From contig CAZVAO010000033.1 in NCBI GenBank assembly GCA_964625175.1, positions 1 through 20,398 of the forward strand: DNA of 20,398 bases, in the 5' to 3' direction. This document shows, one piece after another, positions 14,614 to 20,398 of this stretch. The position numbers and the translations under genes were made by a program. The notes under the pieces are model-generated. The model was not told the origin of the DNA and did no database searches. It saw only the letters and a program-made list of their open reading frames with translations. The stretch is from CAZVAO01 sp964625175 (GTDB lineage: Bacteria; Bacillota; UBA994; PWPR01). Position 1 is the first letter of the stretch; each line of letters begins with the position of its first letter.

Positions 14614-15748
14614 TATTATGGACCTCCTCGATGCGAGATAGGATTTGTTGAGGCTTAATGAGCTCACCGTCATAGCGGAACTCGCCACAAACTTTAGCTT
14701 GACCATTCACATGACGCTCCACTTCACCAATCAATTGGCCTTGATTCTGCTCAGCCACAATGATCGTGTGCACTTGCTTTGCGTATTTCTTAATATATTT
14801 GTCGGCAAAAGGCCATATCGTTTTCAGACGCAACAGGCCAACTTTGATCCCTTGTTCACGAGCAGAACGCATGGCATTGGCAGCCGTACGTGAAACGGAT
14901 CCATAGGCAACGAGCATAATTTCAGCGTCGTCCATCATAATCTCATCAACTTCAATAATATCATCTTTATGCATTTCAATTTTATCATTTAAGCGATCCA
15001 GTAGGTATTTAGCTTCTTCTGCTTTTCCTGTTGGGAAACCCGTAAAGTCATGAACCAATCCGGTAACATGATATTTATAGCCAGAGCCAAATGGTGCTAA
15101 TAGGGGTGCACTAGCGGGATCTGCTTTATAAGGCAAGTAATTCTCCGGGGTCTCAGAAGGCAACTTGCGCTCAATAATTCCTTCAATCTTCTCTGGAATT
15201 TCAATGCGCTCACGGGTGTGACCAATGACTTCATCTAAAAGAATGATTACTGGTGTACTATATTTTTCTGCCAAATTGAAAGCGCGAATGGTTGCATAAT
15301 AGGTGTCTTCCACACAGTAAGGTGCTATTGCAATAACTGGATGATCCCCATGGGTTCCCCACCGTGCTTGCATCACATCACCTTGCGCAGTAGCTGTTGG
15401 CAAACCTGTACTTGGTCCACCCCGCATAACATTGACAACCACACAAGGAATCTCACACATCATAGCAAATCCAAGATTCTCTTGTTTTAATGAAAATCCA
15501 GGACCACTCGTTGCGGTCATTGATTTAAGTCCCGCCAAAGAGCCTCCAATAGTGGCAGCCATGCCGGCAATCTCGTCTTCCATTTGGATAAATTTACCGC
15601 CAACTTTAGGCAAGGCTACCGAAAGTTGTTCAGCAATCTCAGTTGAGGGTGTAATCGGGTATCCAGCAAAAAAGCGGACACCTGCTGCTAATGCACCTTG
15701 TACACAGGCGGCATTACCCTGCATGAATTGAATATTTTTCTCTTGCAT
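14606..15748 (-). CDS. korA: 2-oxoacid:ferredoxin oxidoreductase, alpha subunit
   Basis: A 380-residue alpha subunit with the pyrimidine-binding fold and the C-terminal transketolase-like domain. FAGYPITPSTEIAEQL at about 27-42, the MEDEIAGMAATIGGSLAG block at about 56-73, and TATSGPGFSLKQE and GGPSTGLPT further on are characteristic of KorA/VorA. The C-terminal part contains VAYGSVSRTAANAMRSAREQ. The enzyme oxidatively decarboxylates a 2-oxoacid with CoA, giving acyl-CoA, CO2 and reduced ferredoxin. In this operon 2-oxoglutarate to succinyl-CoA is inferred from glutamate dehydrogenase in the same transcript and from the mutase operon that uses succinyl-CoA. The ATG follows GAGGTG, three bases after the delta-subunit gene. 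Confidence 0.92.
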   Translation of the reverse strand: MQEKNIQFMQGNAACVQGALAAGVRFFAGYPITPSTEIAEQLSVALPKVGGKFIQMEDEIAGMAATIGGSLAGLKSMTATSGPGFSLKQENLGFAMMCEIPCVVVNVMRGGPSTGLPTATAQGDVMQARWGTHGDHPVIAIAPYCVEDTYYATIRAFNLAEKYSTPVIILLDEVIGHTRERIEIPEKIEGIIERKLPSETPENYLPYKADPASAPLLAPFGSGYKYHVTGLVHDFTGFPTGKAEEAKYLLDRLNDKIEMHKDDIIEVDEIMMDDAEIMLVAYGSVSRTAANAMRSAREQGIKVGLLRLKTIWPFADKYIKKYAKQVHTIIVAEQNQGQLIGEVERHVNGQAKVCGEFRYDGELIKPQQILSRIEEVHNNA

Positions 15749-15750
15749 CG

Positions 15751-15954
15751 TTACTTCACCTCTTTAACGTTAATTGCTAAATCCGGACATCTTTTCTCAC
15801 ACATGCGACACACAATACATTCTTCAGGATGGGCAATAATAGGTCTTCCGCTATTATCGGGTTCATAGACTTGCTTGGGGCAGAACGCAATGCAAATACC
15901 GCAACTCTTACACCAATCATAGTTGATGGTAATCTCAGATTTCTTCTTGTTCAT
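15751..15954 (-). CDS. korD: 2-oxoacid:ferredoxin oxidoreductase, delta (2[4Fe-4S] ferredoxin) subunit
   Basis: A 67-residue ferredoxin-like subunit that carries electrons from the beta subunit to external ferredoxin. Two complete cluster motifs are visible: CKSCGICIAFCP (C15, C18, C21, C25) and CIVCRMCEKRCP (C46, C49, C52, C56). Start choice: a GTG at 15960 overlaps the regulator's TGA but lies only two bases after AAGGAG, whereas the ATG at 15954 is eight bases away, so the ATG is preferred. This is the first enzyme gene after the regulator, nearly contiguous with it. Confidence 0.92.
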   Translation of the reverse strand: MNKKKSEITINYDWCKSCGICIAFCPKQVYEPDNSGRPIIAHPEECIVCRMCEKRCPDLAINVKEVK

Positions 15955-15956
15955 AG

Positions 15957-16934
15957 TCACCGCTCCTTATCCGTACGATTTTGACAACTTAATACAGCAG
16001 ATTTCAACATATTAATCGAGCCTACATCAGGCCGATAAACAAATTCAATTACCTTAGCGTCTTGATTATATCCATCGCAAAGTGCCATAACCTCTTTTTT
16101 ACGCCCTGGAGAGGTTAAAATAATATCACAATCAACAATAAACTCCTTCAATTCTGCTAAATTTCTGGAGATTGTGTATGGTAGATGTAAATTATTAATT
16201 CCTGAGGTTTTGATTGCGGAGCGAACTTTTTCCGCGAAATTGTCAGAGATACAGACCAAGCCGATGCGATCGGTATCACTCAAACGAGCAATTTTGATCA
16301 TCGTTTCCAACTGAGGCTCAAGTGAAATGGCCATCACATGGATATCAAAATCCTCAACTAAGGCACTCACTTCCTCATAATGGAAGAATGTTGTTACTAT
16401 AAAATCGAATTGTTGTATTCTGTCATGAAGTGATTGTGGATGGCGATCAATGTCTGCTAAGACTAGGGGTTCAACATAAATACCAGATTCCATTGAAAGT
16501 TGTTGGGCAAAGAAGTTGACCTGTTCCGTGTTGCATTCAATGAATAGGATATGGACACGTCGCAGTAAATCAATTCGCTTTAAAATCATCTTGTCGACAA
16601 TCGACATAATATCTTGATGGCTATAGCCTTGATTGACAGCTTCGCTGATAGCGTTCTCTAAAAGACCCGTTAGTTTGCCTTTTTGAGCGCTAAGCACTTC
16701 CTCTACCACAAAAGTCCCTTTACCCTGACGTGAAATCAATAGATTCTCATCTTCAAGTTCTTTATAAGCAGTACTCACCGTATTGCGGCTCACACCAATC
16801 ATGTTGGCCATGTCCCGCTCAGTCGGCAACTTATAACCAGGGTGCCAAATTTCATCCGTAATCTGGGTTGTAATATATCTCTTTATCTGAATATACAAAG
16901 GTACCCCAGATTTTCGATCAATTTCGATAGACAT
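15957..16934 (-). CDS. GntR-family regulator with unusual C-terminal domain
   Basis: A 325-residue transcription regulator. The N-terminal GntR winged helix (about 1-78) is clear: GVPLYIQIKRYI, LPTERDMANMIGVSRNTVSTAYKELEDENLL (the helix-turn-helix at about 40-61) and the wing RQGKGTFV. The remaining 240 residues are not an FadR, HutC/UTRA or MocR aminotransferase domain. They look like an alternating alpha/beta ligand-binding module, with segments such as FDFIVTTFFHYEEV, DIHVMAISLEP, RIGLVCISDNF and CDIILTSPGRKKEV. This resembles periplasmic-binding-like or PrpR-N-type sensory folds, but that is a guess. The ATG follows AAGGAGGG by seven bases. It is the first gene of the oxidoreductase-glutamate dehydrogenase operon, behind a strong promoter with a palindrome near the start, so it probably controls that operon and itself. 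The effector is unknown; an amino acid, 2-oxoacid or acyl-CoA would fit. Confidence 0.88.
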   Translation of the reverse strand: MSIEIDRKSGVPLYIQIKRYITTQITDEIWHPGYKLPTERDMANMIGVSRNTVSTAYKELEDENLLISRQGKGTFVVEEVLSAQKGKLTGLLENAISEAVNQGYSHQDIMSIVDKMILKRIDLLRRVHILFIECNTEQVNFFAQQLSMESGIYVEPLVLADIDRHPQSLHDRIQQFDFIVTTFFHYEEVSALVEDFDIHVMAISLEPQLETMIKIARLSDTDRIGLVCISDNFAEKVRSAIKTSGINNLHLPYTISRNLAELKEFIVDCDIILTSPGRKKEVMALCDGYNQDAKVIEFVYRPDVGSINMLKSAVLSCQNRTDKER

Positions 16935-16961
16935 AATCAAACCCTCCTTCCGAATTTGGCT

Positions 16962-16979
16962 CAATGGACTAATCCATTG
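16962..16979. promoter_or_regulatory. Palindromic candidate operator of the GntR regulator
   Basis: CAATGGA-CTAA-TCCATTG is a perfect 7-bp inverted repeat of 18 bp overall. It begins nine bases downstream of the -10 hexamer, near the expected +1, and lies in the leader of the regulator gene. A repressor bound here would block RNA polymerase. No second full copy was seen in the window. Confidence 0.6.
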
Positions 16980-16988
16980 CTCCTTTAC

Positions 16989-17017
16989 ATTATACAACAA
17001 ATTTTTGTCAATGTGAA
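16989..17017 (-). promoter_or_regulatory. Sigma-A promoter of the regulator-oxidoreductase operon
   Basis: On the minus strand TTCACA (17012-17017) and a perfect TATAAT (16989-16994) are 17 bases apart, with AT-rich sequence upstream. The predicted start is near 16982, giving a leader of about 48 bases. A TTGACA also sits immediately after the -35, but its spacing to the -10 is too short. Confidence 0.78.
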
Positions 17018-17041
17018 ATATAAAAACGATTTTTATAAAAA

Positions 17042-17082
17042 AAATATTCAAAAGTTGAAAGATCTTCAGACTTTGAATATTT
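17042..17082 (-). terminator. AT-rich terminator after pgsA
   Basis: AAATATTCAAA and TTTGAATATTT form a perfect 11-bp stem around a 19-base loop, with a short T-run after it on the minus strand. It starts five bases after the pgsA stop and separates the housekeeping operon from the regulator's promoter. The stem is almost all A-T, so termination may be incomplete. Confidence 0.55.
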
Positions 17083-17087
17083 GTTTT

Positions 17088-17639
17088 CTATTTAGTTTTT
17101 GGAAGGAATAAGCTGCGTGCATTGTAGAAATAATCGGCCCCTGATAGAACGGTGAAAAAAGTAGCAATGTACAACATGATGTTTGCTAACTGCTGAGCCG
17201 CCACATTATCTGGGTACAGCCGCATCCCAATTAACAGCGCTAGAGCGATTACTTGAGTATTCATTTTTATTTTGCCAAATTTGCGGGCATGAATGACCAC
17301 ACCCTCTGCCGCTGCAATGGCACGCAAACCTGATACAGCAAAATCTCGGCTTAAAATGATTAAGACAATGGCTACAGCTACTTCGCCTGTACTGACCATC
17401 GTCACGAGAACGGCACAGACCAAGAGTTTATCTGCTATCGGATCGAGTAGCTTGCCAATATTCGTAACGACCTCATACTTGCGCGCCAAATAACCATCAA
17501 GAAAATCGGTAAAAGAGGCGGTCATAAAAATACCGAGCGAAATGTAAATGGCTTCACGGCCAGGCTGCATCAAGAAATATACCATAAATGGCAACAGAAT
17601 CATCCTTAGCATGGTTAAGATATTAGGAATGTGTTTCAT
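17088..17639 (-). CDS. pgsA: CDP-diacylglycerol--glycerol-3-phosphate 3-phosphatidyltransferase
   Basis: A 183-residue membrane enzyme that makes phosphatidylglycerol phosphate from CDP-diacylglycerol and glycerol 3-phosphate. The CDP-alcohol phosphotransferase motif is complete: DGYLAR at 48-53, Gly62, Asp66 and Asp70 within the stretch DFLDGYLARKYEVVTNIGKL and LDPIADKL. Several transmembrane segments and the N-terminal HIPNILTMLRMILLPFMVYF are as expected for PgsA. The ATG lies nine bases after AAGGA and overlaps the end of rimO by 17 bases. The rimO-pgsA order is frequent in Bacillota. Confidence 0.95.
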   Translation of the reverse strand: MKHIPNILTMLRMILLPFMVYFLMQPGREAIYISLGIFMTASFTDFLDGYLARKYEVVTNIGKLLDPIADKLLVCAVLVTMVSTGEVAVAIVLIILSRDFAVSGLRAIAAAEGVVIHARKFGKIKMNTQVIALALLIGMRLYPDNVAAQQLANIMLYIATFFTVLSGADYFYNARSLFLPKTK

Positions 17640-18972
17640 TAGAAATAATCCTTCCTTGTGATATATACATATCAGAATCGGTAATCAACACTTCCACAAC
17701 CTGACCAATTTCAGCTTCACCGTTCATGATTATATAGCCATCGATCTCTGGTGCATCTGCCTGCCCCCGCCCTTGCCATTGGCCGTCTCCAACGGCCTCT
17801 TCGACGAGCGCAAAGAGCTTCTGACCGATAAAGCGCTGCCGTCGGCGATGCGCGATAAACTGCTGTTCTTCATTAATGATCCGCACTCTTTCTTGAGCGA
17901 CTTCATCTTCGACGACATCCGTTAGCTGATAAGCTAGGGTTCCCTCCTCAGGCGAGAAGGCAAAGACCCCTAAATGATCAAACTGAACATGATTAATAAA
18001 AGCAAGCAAGTCCTGAAACTCGGACTCTGTCTCACCAGGAAATCCCACGAGAACTGTCGTACGCAAAGTTAAATCCGGCACCATCTTCCGCAAATAAGCA
18101 AACCATTCTGGGTTAATCTTATCAATAGCATCACGCTTCATCATTTTTAGAATGCGCTGATTAGCATGCTGAATGGGAATATCTAAATAGGATGCAAGTC
18201 GATCCTCGCTCGCCATCAATTGCAACAGATCATCTGTAATATACCCTGGATAGCAATAGAGTAGTCGATACCAATGGACCCCCTTGATTGCCAACAATTG
18301 ACGCACTAGGGTAACCAAATTCACTGACCCTGGCAAATCACTACCATAGGCAGTTGTATTCTGAGCAACCAGAATCACCTCTTTAACACCTTGGACGACT
18401 AAATCGCGCACCTCTGCTACAATATCACTGGCCATACGACTATGATAGCGTCCCCTAATTAGCGGAATCGCACAGTAGGAACAGTAGCTGTCGCAGCCCT
18501 CAGCAATTTTCACATAAGCGGTATACTGATCAAGATTAACATGCCTTTTGCGAAAATTGACACTGAGGTTGCCGTCACTGCGCCATATCTTGGTTTCATT
18601 CTTGCTCCCTTGAAGCACTTTTACAATATCATCGACGCTACCAATTCCGACAAATGCATCGACTTCAGCCAATTCAAGTCGCAAGTCATTCGCATACCGC
18701 TCTGCCAAGCAGCCTGTGACAATAATTTTAAGATTGGGGTGATCTTGCTTATATTCGATTGCCTCTAATATATTGGCAATCGATTCTTCTTTGGCTGGAT
18801 TGATAAATCCACACGTATTAATAATAATGTAATCCGCGTCCTCAGGATTATCGGTTAAGGCATACCCACCTTCAAGTAGTAGCCCACTCATAATATCCGC
18901 ATCGACATCATTTTTATCACAGCCCAAACGAACGAAATACACGCGCAATTGGTTATTTTTTGTTATCATCAC
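17623..18972 (-). CDS. rimO: Ribosomal protein S12 methylthiotransferase RimO
   Basis: A 449-residue radical-SAM methylthiotransferase that modifies the conserved aspartate of ribosomal protein S12. The N-terminal UPF0004 domain has three cluster cysteines: C18 in VRLGCDKNDVDAD, C54 in INTCGF and C88 in VTGCLAER; the LGCxKNxVD form points to RimO rather than MiaB. The radical-SAM motif EGCDSYCSYC gives C160, C164 and C167. A TRAM domain with GQKLFALVEEAV fills the C-terminus. The ATG overlaps the end of the upstream corA-like gene by 20 bases and has only a distant AAAAGGA, so it may depend on translation of that gene. Confidence 0.95.
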   Translation of the reverse strand: MMITKNNQLRVYFVRLGCDKNDVDADIMSGLLLEGGYALTDNPEDADYIIINTCGFINPAKEESIANILEAIEYKQDHPNLKIIVTGCLAERYANDLRLELAEVDAFVGIGSVDDIVKVLQGSKNETKIWRSDGNLSVNFRKRHVNLDQYTAYVKIAEGCDSYCSYCAIPLIRGRYHSRMASDIVAEVRDLVVQGVKEVILVAQNTTAYGSDLPGSVNLVTLVRQLLAIKGVHWYRLLYCYPGYITDDLLQLMASEDRLASYLDIPIQHANQRILKMMKRDAIDKINPEWFAYLRKMVPDLTLRTTVLVGFPGETESEFQDLLAFINHVQFDHLGVFAFSPEEGTLAYQLTDVVEDEVAQERVRIINEEQQFIAHRRRQRFIGQKLFALVEEAVGDGQWQGRGQADAPEIDGYIIMNGEAEIGQVVEVLITDSDMYISQGRIISNETHS

Positions 18973-19963
18973 CGCTATACCATCCTTTTCGCTTAAAGAG
19001 AGAATTGAGAAATACAGCGATAAATACTGTTAACGCGAAAGTAATCGCATACCCATAACTGGATTTAATCAGTGGCATGTTTGTAAAGTTCATCCCAAAC
19101 CAACCCGTAATAAATGTTAAGGGTAAGAAGATGGTTGAAACTACGGTTAAACGATGGATCACTTCGTTCATCTTATAAGAGCTCTGACTCATTTTGTTCG
19201 AAAGCACAGATAGATAACTGTTTTGTATCCCGTTTATGGAATCACGCAATAAGTCAATATTGGCAATTAAAGAAACGGTTTTCTCTGATAAGACACTGAG
19301 TGAGCGCTTCGCACGATCAGTGAATAGCTCATTATCATAAACGATTAAATTATTAAATTGATCTGCTAACGGTCGAATATTCCTTTTAAGATGATTACAG
19401 TATCCACGTAAATCCATAATCTCATCCATGATTCTATCTATTTTCTGCGTTAAAATCTTAGTTTCCAGCTGCTCAACTCGATCTTCGATCAAATCACTAA
19501 TTTTCACAATTGAACTGATATGTTCGTGTAGAATATAAGCGGCTAACATACCAGCGTCACAGCGTATAAAGTTGGCTGCATTGCCAATTGTAAGGCGCAG
19601 GTGATCAATTAAGGGCATATCACCACGATGTGCTGTAATCAAGAATTCCTTGCCGATAAACATATCTAACTCTTTCTTGACACTGGATAGAGTCGTCGTG
19701 TTCATTACATAGATATGAGTAGCTAAGAATACACAGTTATCATATTCCTCAATAACGGGATAATCTGTATAATATTTACTCGTTTGAATCGCAAATTGGT
19801 CAAGCGAGTACTGATCAGTAATCTCTGCCCACTCTTCCTCATTCGCTTGAAACATATCAATCCAAACCAAACCAGTATGTAATTTATAATCAGATAAATA
19901 CGACTCCCACGATAAGTCACTAAACAATTGACTATTATCTTTCCAAAAATTCACTTTAATCAT
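18953..19963 (-). CDS. CorA family divalent cation transporter
   Basis: A 336-residue CorA-family (Mg2+/Co2+/Ni2+) channel protein. A long cytosolic part with helical segments (about 1-270) is followed by two C-terminal membrane helices. The selectivity motif GMN sits in TGWFGMNFTNMP at the end of the first helix, and the basic tail FKRKG is normal. Start choice: an in-frame TTG lies upstream, but GAGGTGG is eight bases before the ATG at 19963, and MIKVNFW is a sensible start. It is embedded between rodZ-like and rimO genes and overlaps rimO, so it is part of the housekeeping operon. Supply of B12-related cobalt or of Mg2+ cannot be told apart from sequence. Confidence 0.88.
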   Translation of the reverse strand: MIKVNFWKDNSQLFSDLSWESYLSDYKLHTGLVWIDMFQANEEEWAEITDQYSLDQFAIQTSKYYTDYPVIEEYDNCVFLATHIYVMNTTTLSSVKKELDMFIGKEFLITAHRGDMPLIDHLRLTIGNAANFIRCDAGMLAAYILHEHISSIVKISDLIEDRVEQLETKILTQKIDRIMDEIMDLRGYCNHLKRNIRPLADQFNNLIVYDNELFTDRAKRSLSVLSEKTVSLIANIDLLRDSINGIQNSYLSVLSNKMSQSSYKMNEVIHRLTVVSTIFLPLTFITGWFGMNFTNMPLIKSSYGYAITFALTVFIAVFLNSLFKRKGWYSGDDNKK

Positions 19964-19986
19964 GGAGAAACCACCTCGCTTCAAAC

Positions 19987-20382
19987 CTATTGTAAACTGG
20001 GAGCATATATCAAGAAATAGTAGCCAAGTGCAAGAGCTAGTAATCCTAGCGATGCTACAATAAAAATCAGTTTACCATTCCGCTGCATCATGCTGGGTTC
20101 ATCATATTGTTGAATAGGCCCTTCATAGCTACTGGGTACTCTTTTTCCATCTGAAGCTCCACCATCATAGAGCTCAAGCATATGATTATAATCAGCACTC
20201 AATTCTCGGGCAATAGCACGCAGATAACCTCTAAAATAAACCTCATTCGGTAAAACATCAAAATCGCCCTTCTCTAGGGATTCTAAATAGTAACGTCGTA
20301 TTTTGGTACTATGATGCAAATCCTCGATCGTTAATCCCGCTTCTTCCCGTTTTTCAAGTAGATAAGCCGCTAAATCTGACAT
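19987..20382 (-). CDS. Short RodZ-like membrane-anchored helix-turn-helix protein
   Basis: A 131-residue protein with an N-terminal RodZ-type helix-turn-helix (LAAYLLEKREEAGLTIEDLH and following, about residues 4-70) that includes the family blocks KIRRYYLESLEKGDF and VYFRGYLRAIAREL. One transmembrane helix lies at about 104-126. The chain ends five residues after it, so the extracytoplasmic DUF4115 domain of full RodZ is absent. RodZ links MreB to the membrane and to the cell-wall machinery; this short form keeps the MreB-binding module and anchor. The ATG is seven bases after GGGGGG. It is the first visible gene of the operon; more may lie beyond the window edge. Confidence 0.85.
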   Translation of the reverse strand: MSDLAAYLLEKREEAGLTIEDLHHSTKIRRYYLESLEKGDFDVLPNEVYFRGYLRAIARELSADYNHMLELYDGGASDGKRVPSSYEGPIQQYDEPSMMQRNGKLIFIVASLGLLALALGYYFLIYAPSLQ

Positions 20383-20398
20383 CTCAATCCCCCCTATT

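Noticed and set aside
17000..17011. TTGACA as -35 of the regulator promoter
   Set aside because: It lies only 11 bases from the TATAAT; TTCACA further upstream gives the proper 17-base spacing.

Overview
The window reads as a chromosomal segment of an anaerobic Bacillota (Clostridia or Negativicutes-like) bacterium. G+C is in the low 40s by eye and Shine-Dalgarno sequences are strong (AAGGAGG type). The genes point to amino-acid fermentation: ferredoxin-dependent 2-oxoacid oxidoreductase, Na+-pumping biotin decarboxylase and B12 mutase. The genus cannot be fixed from the sequence alone. No phage, IS element, CRISPR array or integrase was seen.

Layout. 1-2.1 kb: a P1-family (DmpA-like) peptidase (minus) diverges from a YitT-family membrane protein (plus). 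2.1-4.1 kb: a DUF975 membrane protein, a non-coding stretch with an 11-bp-period tandem repeat, tRNA-Pro(CGG) with a clear promoter and terminator, and a streptothricin-acetyltransferase-like GNAT gene. 4.3-11.8 kb (minus): an eight-gene operon read as methylmalonyl-CoA mutase catalytic subunit, B12-binding subunit, MeaB fused to methylmalonyl-CoA epimerase, the decarboxylase subunits mmdA, mmdD, mmdC and mmdB, then pduL. 12.0-17.0 kb (minus): a GntR-type regulator, a four-subunit 2-oxoacid:ferredoxin oxidoreductase (delta, alpha, beta, gamma) and glutamate dehydrogenase. 17.0-20.4 kb (minus): a housekeeping operon, rodZ-like, corA-like, rimO, pgsA.

How the genes work together. The two central operons lay out a continuous route: glutamate to 2-oxoglutarate (glutamate dehydrogenase), to succinyl-CoA plus reduced ferredoxin (2-oxoacid:ferredoxin oxidoreductase), to (R)- then (S)-methylmalonyl-CoA (mutase and epimerase), to propionyl-CoA with Na+ export (decarboxylase), to propionyl phosphate (PduL). 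Only a propionate/acetate kinase is missing for ATP formation. The regulator sits first in the oxidative operon behind a good sigma-A promoter with an 18-bp palindrome at the expected transcription start, so autoregulation is likely.

Most notable points: (i) the compact glutamate-to-propionyl-phosphate gene set; (ii) an in-frame MeaB-epimerase fusion that keeps a perfect internal Shine-Dalgarno and ATG, so both fused and free epimerase may be made; (iii) the GntR regulator with an unrecognised C-terminal domain and its candidate operator; (iv) the 11-bp repeat array with GTTNAAC cores between tRNA-Pro and the DUF975 gene.
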